Source: JBAPRR01 sp049281195 (lineage in GTDB: Bacteria > Actinomycetota > Acidimicrobiia > Acidimicrobiales > CAVXTF01). Taken from it: a stretch of DNA of 33,905 bases. Below, piece after piece: positions 1-8,570 of the stretch. The stretch covers positions 1 through 33,905 of the forward strand of contig JBAPRR010000183.1 in NCBI GenBank assembly GCA_049281195.1, given 5' to 3'. How positions within the stretch are numbered: the first letter of the stretch is position 1; the number at the start of each line of letters is the position of its first letter. The translations under genes and the position numbers were made by a program. The notes beneath the pieces are model-generated. The model saw only the letters and a program-made list of their open reading frames with translations, was not told where the DNA came from and made no database searches.

Positions 1-684
1 CTCTACCTGAACAAGCTGGGGCGACACTCCAACGCGCTTGCCCCGATCGAAGAGGAGGTGGACACCCGGCGTCGTCTGGCTGCAAGGGATTCCACCAGCT
101 ACGAGCCAGGTTTAGCGACAGCGATATTCGGCCTCGCCGTGTGCCTCAATCAGCTTGGCCGACGGCCCGAGGCAGTCATCTCGATGACCGAAGCGGTGGT
201 GATCCGTCGTGGTCTCACAGCAAGGGACGCGACCTTTGAGGCGGACCTGGCGTGGGCGCTGTTGAATCTCGGTAGTTGGCTCGACGACGCCGGGCGACCC
301 ACCGAAGCGGCAACGGCCGCTCAGGAGGCGCTGAACATCTTGCGGCGACTGGCTGCTCGTGATCCCGCCACCTACGAGGTGACTCTGGTGCAGTCCCTTC
401 ACAACCTCGGCGTCTTCCTCGACCATGTCGGTAGGACCTCCGAGGCTGTGGCTCCAACGGAGGAGGCCGTAGACATTCAGCGTCGTCTGGCGGAAAGCAA
501 CCTCTCGACGTATGCGCCCGGAGTGGCGCATTCCCTCCGCAATCTCGGTGTCTACCTCGAAAAGCTCGGCCGTGTTGAAGACGCGCACGCGGCAAGGGCG
601 GAGGCGGAACGAGTACAGGGCGGGAGCTACAGCGCAGGCATCACCTACCTCGGAAATAGAGCGATAGCAGCAGGGCGATCCTAA
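1..684 (+). CDS. TPR-repeat protein, 3' part (5' end outside window)
   Basis: The reading frame is open from the first base and ends at a TAA at 682-684, so this is the C-terminal 227 residues of a longer protein. It is made of tetratricopeptide-type helical repeats with a period of about 47-48 residues. Each repeat carries the same signature: an ARD..TYE stretch, then SLxNLGxxLxxxGRxxEA, then EAVxIxRRL. Roughly four and a half repeats are visible. This pattern is common in kinesin-light-chain-like TPR proteins of actinobacteria, often the C-terminal scaffold of NTPase or CHAT-domain proteins; which domain lies upstream cannot be seen. The last 30 residues leave the repeat pattern and probably cap the solenoid. 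A protein-binding role is inferred from the fold only. A GTG at 58 is an internal in-frame valine, not the true start. Confidence 0.85.
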   Translation, partial: LYLNKLGRHSNALAPIEEEVDTRRRLAARDSTSYEPGLATAIFGLAVCLNQLGRRPEAVISMTEAVVIRRGLTARDATFEADLAWALLNLGSWLDDAGRPTEAATAAQEALNILRRLAARDPATYEVTLVQSLHNLGVFLDHVGRTSEAVAPTEEAVDIQRRLAESNLSTYAPGVAHSLRNLGVYLEKLGRVEDAHAARAEAERVQGGSYSAGITYLGNRAIAAGRS

Positions 685-697
685 GTAAGGTCGTTTC

Positions 698-1366
698 ATG
701 GACCCGGAAATCGAGGAGATCCGCGACACAGAGACGGTCTGGCGCTTCGATCGAGCCTTCTTGGAGTCGAACTGGGCCTGCATCTGGGGTCGGGGCTGCC
801 TAGGCATAGAGACGGAGCCGGCAGAAGCGCTCGGCCTGGGCTGCTGCTCTGTAGGAGCCCATCTCGGTGACATTGACGAAGCCCGGATGATCGCGGCGCT
901 GGCCGCAACCCTTGACCCGACTCTCTTCCAGCACCACACCGAGGCGGAAATCGGTGGGATCTTCAAAGACCAGGATCGAACCGACACTCGCGTCGTCGAC
1001 GGCGCGTGCATCTTCCTCAACCGGCCCGGTTTCGAAGGCGGTGCGGGTTGTGCTCTTCACCTGGCGGCCATCGATGCGGGCCAATCACCGATCGATTGGA
1101 AGCCTTCTGTCTGTTGGCAACTCCCGATAAGGGTCGATTGGGAGACGGGTGAGGACGACGTCGAGGTAGCGACAGTGCGCCGCTGGACAAGATCAGACTG
1201 GGGAGAAGAAGGCACGACGATGGCTTGGTGTTGCACAGAAGGCTCGCGTGCCTACGTAGGAGATCGTCCGGTGGTCGATTCACTGGGTCCGGAACTGGAA
1301 GCGATCGTCGGGACCGAGGTCTACGTCGAGCTCCGCCGGAGATTCGCGAAGCACGAACCCGCTTGA
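698..1366 (+). CDS. Cysteine-rich protein, possible YkgJ/DUF3109-like metal-binding protein
   Basis: This is a 222-residue protein starting at ATG 698, preceded by a TAAGG ribosome site and 13 bases after the TPR stop, so the two are probably co-transcribed. Cysteines lie at about residues 28, 34, 49, 50, 104, 118, 139, 178 and 179. The order is CxxxxxC, then GLGCC, GACIFLN, GCALH and VCWQLPI. That order resembles the YkgJ/DUF3109 group of zinc- or iron-chelating proteins (paired CC, then CxFL, then CxxH, then PxxCxxxP), but I recognise it only by motif. No signal peptide or membrane segment is seen, so it is probably cytoplasmic. The function is unknown; metal or Fe-S binding is inferred. 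Confidence 0.7.
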   Translation: MDPEIEEIRDTETVWRFDRAFLESNWACIWGRGCLGIETEPAEALGLGCCSVGAHLGDIDEARMIAALAATLDPTLFQHHTEAEIGGIFKDQDRTDTRVVDGACIFLNRPGFEGGAGCALHLAAIDAGQSPIDWKPSVCWQLPIRVDWETGEDDVEVATVRRWTRSDWGEEGTTMAWCCTEGSRAYVGDRPVVDSLGPELEAIVGTEVYVELRRRFAKHEPA

Positions 1367-1407
1367 GAGGCACCAGATGCCTCCGAGACTATTGAGAAAA
1401 GTCTGCG

Positions 1408-1440
1408 TTTCCTGCGTATTTCGGGTTTCCTGCGTATTTT
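1408..1440. repeat. Short tandem direct repeat in intergenic region
   Basis: The 15-base unit GTTTCCTGCGTATTT occurs at 1408-1422 and again at 1426-1440, a period of 18 bases. It lies in the 277-base gap (1367-1643) between the cysteine-rich protein gene and the secreted repeat-protein gene. Two helically offset identical boxes could be a regulator site, but nothing else identifies them. The rest of the gap holds no gene I can support; open frames there are weak or are shadows of the next gene. Confidence 0.5.
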
Positions 1441-1643
1441 GGCGTAGATCCGTATGGGAGGGAGTACTCAAAATCGACGACCAGTGACAGATGATGCAAC
1501 TGGGGCCCGATGGAAGCGCTAGTCAATATTGCTCATAGCTAGGGCGCTTGGATCGAACTACCGTGGACGTCTTACCCGCGGTTTTTTCGCGCCACTCGAC
1601 CAAATCCGAGACCTCTCGGCGGAACTGAGAGAAAGAGGCACCG

Positions 1644-4385
1644 ATGTCCATACCCCAGGCGTCTGGAAAGAAACAGTCCGCATTCAAGGCGACGGTCTTC
1701 GTTCGACTCATCATGTCGGTCGCCGTCGTCGGATCGGTCGCCGGCGCCGCGTTGGTAGGGATGATCGCAACAGCAGCCCCAGCCGCCGCGCAGACGTGTT
1801 CGGGCGACATGTGGAAGACCGCCGCCAGCGGAACATGGGACACCGCTTCGGACTGGAGTAGCGGAGTTCCCACCGGAACGACGCAAGCTTGCATCACGTT
1901 GCCTGGTAATTACACCGTGTCCATAGGTAACGAGACGATCAACGACCCGGGCGTGACGGTATTCCTCGGATCGGGATCGGGCACCCAACCCACACTCGTT
2001 ATAGGCAACAGCGGTTCCGGTGAGCCGGCAGTCACGTTCGCCGGCGTGACCAATGCGGGAACGGTCGCGTACAACTGGGGCGGCACATTTACAGTTCCGG
2101 GAGCCTTTACGAGCACCGGAACCGTCGACGTTTCGTTGGACACCCCGAGCGCTATAAGCGTCGGGAGCTTCGACAACCAGGGGACGTTCCAGACTGGCGC
2201 GACAACTGCTTACACGTTGCCCACGACATCTTCGAACTTCCTGAATGACTCGACCGGAATCCTTGACGTTCCCTCTACGGACTCCATCACCTTCTCGAGT
2301 CCGAGCGGACAGACCGGCGTGGTCACTCAAGACGGGGTCATCGACAACTCGGGAACCCTCGTCGTGAATGACGAGCTCTCCGTCGAAGGCGGGAGCATCT
2401 GTGGCACCGCCCCTCAGGTAGGTTCCAACGGCGGTTCGGTCGGCACTCTGGCGTTCGCGTCGACGGTCTCAACAGGATCTGCATGTGGCACCGGCCCGAC
2501 CGATCAGATCGCGATGGCGAATATTCCGAGCGCCGGCAACGGTACCCTCGAAGGGAGCATTCCTGCCGCGTACACCGTTACGATCGGCAACGGCGGTTCG
2601 AGCTGTGCAGTCATCACGATCTCGGGACCGATGACCAATTCGGGCACCCTCGAGCCTCAGCAATGTGCCACCCTGAATTCCACCGCGGCCATCACCAACA
2701 GCGGCACGATCGAGGTTCCCAACATCGGCTCTGGCGTCACCTTCGACCTGACCAGCTTCACCAACAACGGCGCATTCGAAATCAATGACACGAGCACTTA
2801 TACGCTCCCGACGTCTGCGTCAACGTTCGCCAACGGTTCGACCGGTACCCTTTCGATCGCCGCCACCGAGTCGCTGACAGTGTCGAGCCCGAGTGGGACC
2901 ACCGCGACCGTCACCCAGGACGGCGTGATCAACAACGCCGGAACGCTCGTCGTGAACGATGAGCTGTCCGTCGGCGGGGGGAGCATCTGCGGGACCGCTC
3001 CCCAGGTCGGTTCGAACGGCGGGACGGTCGGCACCCTCCACTTCGCGTCGACAGTCGCTTCGGGGCCCGTCTGTGGCACGGGTCCGACCGATCAAATCGC
3101 AATGGCGAATATTCCGAGCGCCGGCAACGGTACCCTCAGCGGGAACATTCCCTCCAAATACACCGTCGTCATCGGAAACACCGGATCGAGCTGCGCGTAC
3201 ATAACCATCTCGGGAGCATTGACCAACTCCGGCACCCTCGAGCCCGGTCTGTGCGCCACTCTGATCGCCACCGGCGCGATCACGAACAAAGGGACATTCG
3301 CCGTACAGAGCGGAAGCTCCGGCATCACCGTCAATTTCGCCAGCTTCACCAACGACGGTTCGTTCGATGTCAATGAACCCGTCGTCTACGACCTCCCTAA
3401 GCCGACTTCTACACTCGTGAACGCCTCAACAGGGATAATCAACGTCGCCACCTCGGAGTCTCTGACGGTATCGAGTCCGAGCGGCAAGACGGCGACGGTG
3501 ACCCAGGACGGCACGATCAACAACTCCGGCACCCTCACCATCGAGGACGAGCTGGCCGTCAATGGCGGCAGCATCTGCGGCACGGCGCCGCAGGTAGGAG
3601 TCGACGACGGCGCCATCGGCACTCTGGCCTTCGCCACGACGGTCGCGACAGGTCCGGCGTGTGTTTCGGGCCCGACAGATCAGATCGCCATGGCCAACAT
3701 CACTTCCAACGGCACCCTGACAGGGACCATCCCCAAGGGCTACACATTGTCGATCGGAAACGGCGGTTCTGGTTACGCACACGTAGCGGCAACCACCAAA
3801 AAGAACCTGGGCACCTTCGTTCCCGAGGACGGAGCCACCGTTACGTTCGCCTCCAAATTCAAGAACAAGGGAACGATCGACGTGCCGTCCACGGGCTACG
3901 ACACAGCATTGATCGTGGGCGGAAATCTGACGAACGACGGGACCTTCGAGGTTGACGGGGTTCTCAGCGTCAGCATCAAGTCGGGAGATGCGTTCATCAA
4001 CGACCCCGTCAGCGGCACCAAGGGAAACCTCCAAGTCGGTGACGCTCCGCTCGACATCACCGGCCCATTGGACAACGAGGGTCTGCTGTCGATCGCAGCC
4101 GGCGGCTCGGTTGATGTGTCCCTGACATACACACAGGCGACCAGCGGCCTGTTCGAGCCGCAGGTAGCCAGCGCCTCCAGTTACGGGGTTCTGAATGTCA
4201 CCGGGGACGCCACACTCGCGGGCACCCTCGAGCCGACCGACGCTGCGGGCTACACGCCACCGGTGAGCACGACGTGGACGGTTCTCAACTCTGCCGGTCT
4301 GAGCGGCACATTCTCCACGGTGTCAGGAGCCTTCTCGGCTCAGTACACCAACAGCAACAAGGACGTACAGATCACTGCGACGTGA
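1644..4385 (+). CDS. Large secreted protein with three tandem 196-residue beta-rich repeats
   Basis: The protein has 913 residues. The ATG start is preceded by GAGAAAGAGG. The N-terminus has a long basic region, a hydrophobic core at about residues 20-45 and an AxA-type cleavage site near residue 49 (APAAAQ), so it is exported by the Sec route. The body is rich in Gly, Ser, Thr and Asn, with repeated NxGTLxV and TNSGTLE motifs typical of beta-helix or adhesin-like surface proteins. Three copies of a 196-residue module start at bases 2238, 2826 and 3414; the third decays near 3960. Each copy carries SICGTAPQVG and GPTDQIAMANI blocks. Copies 1 and 2 have paired cysteines; copy 3 has lost some of them. 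No LPxTG motif, C-terminal membrane helix or autotransporter barrel is seen. It is probably shed or loosely attached; a role in adhesion or cell-surface structure is inferred only. Confidence 0.85.
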   Translation: MSIPQASGKKQSAFKATVFVRLIMSVAVVGSVAGAALVGMIATAAPAAAQTCSGDMWKTAASGTWDTASDWSSGVPTGTTQACITLPGNYTVSIGNETINDPGVTVFLGSGSGTQPTLVIGNSGSGEPAVTFAGVTNAGTVAYNWGGTFTVPGAFTSTGTVDVSLDTPSAISVGSFDNQGTFQTGATTAYTLPTTSSNFLNDSTGILDVPSTDSITFSSPSGQTGVVTQDGVIDNSGTLVVNDELSVEGGSICGTAPQVGSNGGSVGTLAFASTVSTGSACGTGPTDQIAMANIPSAGNGTLEGSIPAAYTVTIGNGGSSCAVITISGPMTNSGTLEPQQCATLNSTAAITNSGTIEVPNIGSGVTFDLTSFTNNGAFEINDTSTYTLPTSASTFANGSTGTLSIAATESLTVSSPSGTTATVTQDGVINNAGTLVVNDELSVGGGSICGTAPQVGSNGGTVGTLHFASTVASGPVCGTGPTDQIAMANIPSAGNGTLSGNIPSKYTVVIGNTGSSCAYITISGALTNSGTLEPGLCATLIATGAITNKGTFAVQSGSSGITVNFASFTNDGSFDVNEPVVYDLPKPTSTLVNASTGIINVATSESLTVSSPSGKTATVTQDGTINNSGTLTIEDELAVNGGSICGTAPQVGVDDGAIGTLAFATTVATGPACVSGPTDQIAMANITSNGTLTGTIPKGYTLSIGNGGSGYAHVAATTKKNLGTFVPEDGATVTFASKFKNKGTIDVPSTGYDTALIVGGNLTNDGTFEVDGVLSVSIKSGDAFINDPVSGTKGNLQVGDAPLDITGPLDNEGLLSIAAGGSVDVSLTYTQATSGLFEPQVASASSYGVLNVTGDATLAGTLEPTDAAGYTPPVSTTWTVLNSAGLSGTFSTVSGAFSAQYTNSNKDVQITAT
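2238..3960 (+). repeat. Three tandem 588-bp coding repeats
   Basis: Copies begin at 2238, 2826 and 3414, exactly 588 bases apart, in frame, inside the secreted-protein gene. Long stretches are nearly identical between copies 1 and 2, such as the segments encoding VVNDELSV and DQIAMANIPSAGNGTL. Copy 3 is more diverged and merges into unique sequence near 3960. Exact spacing with in-frame identity points to unequal-crossover duplication, so copy number may vary between strains. Confidence 0.85.
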
Positions 4386-4447
4386 TCTAAGCCGGTGGTC
4401 GGCGTCTCCGGTGGCGCTTGGCTCTTTTAGCGTGCAGGCTGCTGTTC

Positions 4448-5335
4448 GTGTCGAAAGCGAACGTGGCCATCGCGTGTTGCCGCCGGAACGCTGACTCTGA
4501 CCCGCAGGACCTTTACCCCGACCTCGATGCGAAACCGCTTCTGGCGGCGTTCGATGAGCTCGGCGCATCGTCGGAGCTCGTTTCGTGGGACGACCCCGAT
4601 GCGAAGTGGGGCTCATTTACGCACGTCCTCGTCAGCAGCACCTGGGACAGTGTCGATCGGCCCGACGAGTACCTGGCGTGGACCCGCGCCGTGTCCACGA
4701 ATACCGTCTTGGTGAACTCGGCGCCTGCCATCGCATGGGGTCTCGACAAGTTCCATCAGGCTCGGCTGGCCGCGGTGGGAATACCGGTTATTCCCACGAC
4801 CTGGGTTAGGCATGACGACCAGTGGGCTCCCGGTGAGACCGACTTCGTGGTGAAGCCGGCTGTCTCAGCGGGAGGAAGGAACACCGCCCGCTATGCAGCC
4901 GGTGATTCAGCGGCGCTGGCCCATGTGCACGCTCTCCATCTGGCCGGGCAGACGGTGATGATCCAGCCTTACTTTTCAGCCATAGACGGCGAAGGCGAGG
5001 TCGATGTCATCTTCATCGAAGGCGAACTAAGTCATGCCGTGTTGAAGAACCCGGTCCTGACCGCCGGCGAGGGCGTCGTCGAACGGCCATGGGAGCGGAT
5101 GACCTGGGGCGGGGTGGCGATTCTCGATCCCGAACAAAGATCCGTGGCGGAGGCGACCATTGCGGCGATGGTAGAAGCGCTCGACGAAATTCCTACCTAT
5201 GCCCGGATAGACCTGATCAGCAGTGGTGACGGCACATCTGTGCTGCTCGAAGTCGAGGTAGTCGACCCCTACCTGTCCCTCGACATGGAGCCGGCAGGGG
5301 CCCCGAGATTGGCGTCTGCAGTGCTCAGGCGATGA
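4448..5335 (+). CDS. ATP-grasp domain protein
   Basis: This is an ATP-grasp enzyme of about 295 residues. Visible features are an N-terminal pre-ATP-grasp region ending in VSSTWDS, a NSAPAIAWGLDKFHQARL segment, the lysine in DFVVKPAVSAGG that would contact ATP, the QPYFSAIDGEGEVDVIFIEG strand pair, and a C-terminal YARIDL...LLEVEVVDPYLSLD metal-binding segment. This layout matches the ATP-grasp family that includes the cycloserine ligase DcsG and related peptide or amide ligases; the substrate is unknown. The longer in-frame TTG at 4418 is less likely. GTG 4448 (VSKANVAIACC) or GTG 4463 would place the first beta strand where the family has it; no strong ribosome site decides between them. 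The 3' end overlaps the convergent gene ending at 5269 by 67 bases. Confidence 0.85.
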   Translation: MSKANVAIACCRRNADSDPQDLYPDLDAKPLLAAFDELGASSELVSWDDPDAKWGSFTHVLVSSTWDSVDRPDEYLAWTRAVSTNTVLVNSAPAIAWGLDKFHQARLAAVGIPVIPTTWVRHDDQWAPGETDFVVKPAVSAGGRNTARYAAGDSAALAHVHALHLAGQTVMIQPYFSAIDGEGEVDVIFIEGELSHAVLKNPVLTAGEGVVERPWERMTWGGVAILDPEQRSVAEATIAAMVEALDEIPTYARIDLISSGDGTSVLLEVEVVDPYLSLDMEPAGAPRLASAVLRR

Positions 5336-5649
5336 GCACTTCGCATGCGCAGGAGGCAGAGTCCTCCGCCAATGCCCGCAATCATAATTCCGACGCCCAG
5401 ATACAACGTCCCGGGGCCACCGATCCGATATGGATTGTGCTCGACAACGTTGTAGATCGTCAGTCCGAGACCAGCAAGGAAGATCAGCCACCAACCGTGA
5501 CGGAGGTGCATCTGGAAACGGTGCAGCGGTGTTCGACGGTTCGGGTCCTGGAATGCCGAAGTCCGCGATGCCTTGCGCATGAACAAGCCCCGAAGAAGGC
5601 CCATGGCCAGGATGGCGACAACCACCAGAACAACGACGAACGTATGCAC
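5269..5649 (-). CDS. Small three-helix membrane protein
   Basis: The protein has 126 residues with a GTG start at 5649, preceded at good distance by GGAGGT on the minus strand. Three hydrophobic segments are seen at about residues 3-20, 53-70 and 82-100. A basic patch (FMRKASR, NRRTPLHRFQMHLRHGWW) lies between the first two, which suggests that loop is cytoplasmic. I do not recognise the family. Its last 22 codons overlap the ATP-grasp gene on the other strand, which is unusual but supported by the clear membrane pattern upstream. It lies 38 bases after the small gene 5688-5864 and is probably in the same transcript. Confidence 0.65.
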   Translation of the reverse strand: MHTFVVVLVVVAILAMGLLRGLFMRKASRTSAFQDPNRRTPLHRFQMHLRHGWWLIFLAGLGLTIYNVVEHNPYRIGGPGTLYLGVGIMIAGIGGGLCLLRMRSAHRLSTADANLGAPAGSMSRDR

Positions 5650-5687
5650 GACGCGGGACCTCCGACAGTCTGGTCTGAACGGGTTTG

Positions 5688-5864
5688 CTACGCCGGAATG
5701 TGACCGTGCTCGACATCCAATTCGTCGACACGCTTGGCCAGGTATTCAACAGCAGCGACCACTCGTCCAAGCAGGTTCATGGCGTCTTTGATCTCCGAGT
5801 GCTTTTCTTCCACTGCTTCGACACCGGGGTCGACTATCTGCCGGACTGTTTCGAATGCGGTCAT
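5688..5864 (-). CDS. Small acidic helical protein, hypothetical
   Basis: The ATG at 5864 follows an excellent GGAGGA ribosome site, so this start (58 residues) is preferred over the upstream in-frame TTG at 5903. The sequence is almost entirely amphipathic helix (TAFETVRQIVDPGVEAVEEK, then DAMNLLGRVVAAVEYLAKRVDEL), suggesting a short coiled coil. No cysteines, signal peptide or membrane span are present. It sits between the DMT transporter and the three-helix membrane protein on the same strand. I do not recognise it. Confidence 0.55.
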   Translation of the reverse strand: MTAFETVRQIVDPGVEAVEEKHSEIKDAMNLLGRVVAAVEYLAKRVDELDVEHGHIPA

Positions 5865-5927
5865 CTGTCCTCCAAGCGTTGGGAGGATCCTTCCCAGGAG
5901 CAACGACTTGAAACCGGCCGGGGACCG

Positions 5928-6791
5928 TCAGGCCTCTAAAGCGCTCACGATCGCCACGCCCACCAGTACCAGACAGATCCCCAGGACCTGGTGCTTGTGC
6001 AGCCGTTCTTTGAAGAGCACAAATGCCACGATCGGGGTGAGAGCGGCGAATTGGGCTGCGAGGACCGCGGCGATGGCGATGTTCGTACGGGCCCCGAAGG
6101 CGTAGGACAGGATTCCCGTAACTTCCGCGGTCCCCGCGGCGAGCCCCAGCCAGAATGTGTTGCGCGTCACCACCAGCTTTTTCGTGGCGACAAGAGGGAC
6201 CGTGAACATGAGCGTCCCGAAGATCCTTGCCGGAACCAGCACCCAGACGAGCGAAAGGCTGTTCCCGGCCTTTGCTGTCGTGAAGAGACACACGCCGAAC
6301 AGCAGTGCCACCACGGCGAGGAGGCCGATGGAATCGAGCCGTATCTTGCCCCTGAATTCGCTTCCTTCCTCCGGCTCGTCTCTTGTCGCGGCGGCGAGAA
6401 CAACCCCCGCGGTGATGAGAAGCAGAAGCCAGATCGTCGCCCCGGGCATCCGCTCCCCGAAGACAGTGGCGATGACTGCTGCGATCACCCCTTCTGTCGA
6501 CGCTATGGCCGCAACGATGCCCACCGGGGCCCGGCGGTAACACACATATTGAATGCGCAGCCCGACCACATTGGTGATTCCGGAAATAGCGAGATACGCG
6601 CCGGTTTGAAGCGTCATACCGTGTGTTTTGCCGAATACCGCCACCGGCACGATGATGATGACGAGACCGAGTGACATCACCCAGGAAAGGGTGGAACCTG
6701 GACCGATCTTGCGGCTCGAACTCGAGGCGCAAATCGAGGAACACGTAAAACAGAGCGCGGCTCCGATTCCCCCGAAAATGGCGGTCAGCAT
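5928..6791 (-). CDS. DMT-superfamily (EamA) transporter
   Basis: This 287-residue, very hydrophobic protein has about ten membrane helices arranged as two EamA halves, the usual size and layout for the drug/metabolite transporter superfamily. The first half contains GITNVVGLRIQYVCYRRAPV and a conserved STEGVIAAVIATVFGERM helix. The second half ends with AALTPIVAFVLFKERLHKHQ, the typical penultimate helix and charged loop. EamA proteins usually export small metabolites or take up nucleotide sugars; the substrate here cannot be told. It lies 108 bases downstream of the GMC gene on the same strand. It could be a distal member of the catabolic operon, or head a separate unit with the two small genes after it. 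No strong ribosome site precedes the ATG. Confidence 0.85.
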   Translation of the reverse strand: MLTAIFGGIGAALCFTCSSICASSSSRKIGPGSTLSWVMSLGLVIIIVPVAVFGKTHGMTLQTGAYLAISGITNVVGLRIQYVCYRRAPVGIVAAIASTEGVIAAVIATVFGERMPGATIWLLLLITAGVVLAAATRDEPEEGSEFRGKIRLDSIGLLAVVALLFGVCLFTTAKAGNSLSLVWVLVPARIFGTLMFTVPLVATKKLVVTRNTFWLGLAAGTAEVTGILSYAFGARTNIAIAAVLAAQFAALTPIVAFVLFKERLHKHQVLGICLVLVGVAIVSALEA

Positions 6792-6899
6792 GCTGTGGTT
6801 GCCTGTTGCTACGGGAGAGAGGTCGCCGGCAGCGGTAACGGGTGAGCGACGGTCCGCTTACAGAGACGGTTCTCCGGACCTCCGGCTGGTCCCTCGTAC

Positions 6900-8501
6900 T
6901 TATCCGCGGCTTGCGGCTGCATCGAGAATCCCGGTAGCAACTCGAAGCGCCAGAGCCGCGATCGTGGCGGTGGGGTTGGCGGAGCCACTCGTGACGAAGA
7001 TGCTGCCGTCAGCGATGAACAAATTCTCGACGTCGTGGCTCCGGCCCCACGAATCCACCACCGAGGAGCCCGGGTCGTCCCCCATGCGAGCGGTACCCAA
7101 AAGGTGGCCCGGTTGGTCGACCCACAGAGGGACCGGAAACGTCTCCACAGCACCGGCCGCGAGAGCCACCTCCTCGAGTCGCGCCAAAGTGAACGCAAGA
7201 CTCGCCCTGGTCATGTCACTCAACCGGTAGTTGATCTTCGGGGCAGGCAACCCGTCGGAGTCCGTCAGCGCTGCACTCAGAGTCACCGAGTTCGCTTCGT
7301 TGGGCAGGTCCTCCACGTTCGCCGCCCACAGGAGCCCGTTGGCATGCGAACTGGCGGCGTCGTGAAAAGCGGGACCCCATAGGGCGTCGAACGGCTTTGG
7401 GCGCCGAACGTCCACGGACGCCAGAGGCCCCGGGGTGGGAAGCACATGCAGCTTGCAGCCACGAAGGAACCCCCGCGACGGGTCGGAGTCATAGAACTGC
7501 ATCGAATAGATGAGCTGACCCGCGGGGCCTTTCCAACTTTCGAGGTTCTCGTCGTAGTACGCGGTAACCGTGCAGTTCGGGTGGAGCATCAAGTTCTTCC
7601 CGACCAGGCCGGACGAGTTGGCCAGTCCGTCGGGCTGGTAGTTGTTGGCCGACATGAGCAACAGCCTCGCGGTGCCGATGCCGTTGGCACACAGGACGAC
7701 CGCCTTCGCCTGCTGCCGGCGTTCGACTCCTTGGCGGTCGACCCACACCACCCCCGTGGCGGACCCTTGCGGATTCGTCTCGATGCTCTTGACGCGCGCG
7801 CCGGTCACCAACGTTGCGCCGGCACGCAACGCGGACGGCCAGTAGGCGCGGTCGAATGAGGCCTTCGCACCCTGCGGACATCCCCATTCGCAGGTTCCAT
7901 AGCGCACACACGGCTCGAGGTCACCGTGACGGAACGAGGCAATGGCGTTCGAACCGGGCCACCAATGCCAGCCAAGTTCGTTGAAACCCTTTGCCGCCCT
8001 TCGGCCGGCCTTTCCGATCGGAAGCGGCGGAAGCGGATATTCCAGACCGGAGGGATAGGCAGTATCCCCATCGACTCCGGATACGCCGAGGAACTTGTCC
8101 ACCTGTTGGTTGAACGGCTCGACATCCCGATACGTGATCGGCCAGTCATCGCACACCCCATCGAGGGTCTTCACGCGGTAATCGCTCGGGAGCAACCGAG
8201 GCCACTCGGCACCGAAGTAGATGCTCGATCCACCTACGGCGTTGAACATCACCGGCCACATTTCGGACTCTGTGACGTCGAGGGGATAGTCGGCCGGCAA
8301 CTTCCTCACATTCGGGTCGTGAGCCCAACGGTGCTGAATCAGCAGCTCCCACTCCGGATCGTTGGCAGGAAAGTCACTGGGCTGCACCCAGTCGCCCTGC
8401 TCCAGGCAGGTGACGGAAAACCCATTCGTCGCGAGCTTGTGAGACACCACCGCTCCCGATGGCCCGGACCCCACGACGACAACATCAACCGGTTCACTCA
8501 T
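6900..8501 (-). CDS. GMC-family FAD dehydrogenase with putative 3Fe-4S site (copy 1)
   Basis: The protein has 533 residues. ATG 8501 is preceded by GGGAGGT. The N-terminal dinucleotide-binding motif GSGPSG spans residues 11-16. The C-terminal GMC region has QPGHLLGTARMG with the catalytic His at 466 and SGSANPTAT with Asn 509. A motif C198-x5-C204-x3-C208-PQGA resembles the 3Fe-4S ligands of bacterial FAD-glucose dehydrogenase alpha subunit and fructose dehydrogenase, with the same 6 and 4 residue steps and the same distance between His and Asn (43). No signal peptide is present, so it should be cytoplasmic, unlike many relatives. It is the last gene of the unit starting at 12437. In that context it may oxidise an imino acid or hydroxy acid intermediate; the substrate is not shown by sequence. 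Its likely small subunit is encoded away from it, at 14512-14997. Confidence 0.88.
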   Translation of the reverse strand: MSEPVDVVVVGSGPSGAVVSHKLATNGFSVTCLEQGDWVQPSDFPANDPEWELLIQHRWAHDPNVRKLPADYPLDVTESEMWPVMFNAVGGSSIYFGAEWPRLLPSDYRVKTLDGVCDDWPITYRDVEPFNQQVDKFLGVSGVDGDTAYPSGLEYPLPPLPIGKAGRRAAKGFNELGWHWWPGSNAIASFRHGDLEPCVRYGTCEWGCPQGAKASFDRAYWPSALRAGATLVTGARVKSIETNPQGSATGVVWVDRQGVERRQQAKAVVLCANGIGTARLLLMSANNYQPDGLANSSGLVGKNLMLHPNCTVTAYYDENLESWKGPAGQLIYSMQFYDSDPSRGFLRGCKLHVLPTPGPLASVDVRRPKPFDALWGPAFHDAASSHANGLLWAANVEDLPNEANSVTLSAALTDSDGLPAPKINYRLSDMTRASLAFTLARLEEVALAAGAVETFPVPLWVDQPGHLLGTARMGDDPGSSVVDSWGRSHDVENLFIADGSIFVTSGSANPTATIAALALRVATGILDAAASRG

Positions 8502-8570
8502 GTGAGCACCTCCCGCTCAACTGACGCCGCCCCGAATCTCCGCCACCGGTTACCGGAGGCATGAAGAAGA

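Noticed and set aside
1529..1861. A 110-codon frame overlapping the signal-peptide region of the secreted protein
   Set aside because: It is Arg-rich shadow sequence in another frame; the secreted protein has a good ribosome site and signal peptide in the same place.
6851..6890. Small inverted repeat CCGGA-CC-TCCGG downstream of GMC copy 1 as a terminator
   Set aside because: The stem is only five base pairs, the loop is too short and no T-run follows.
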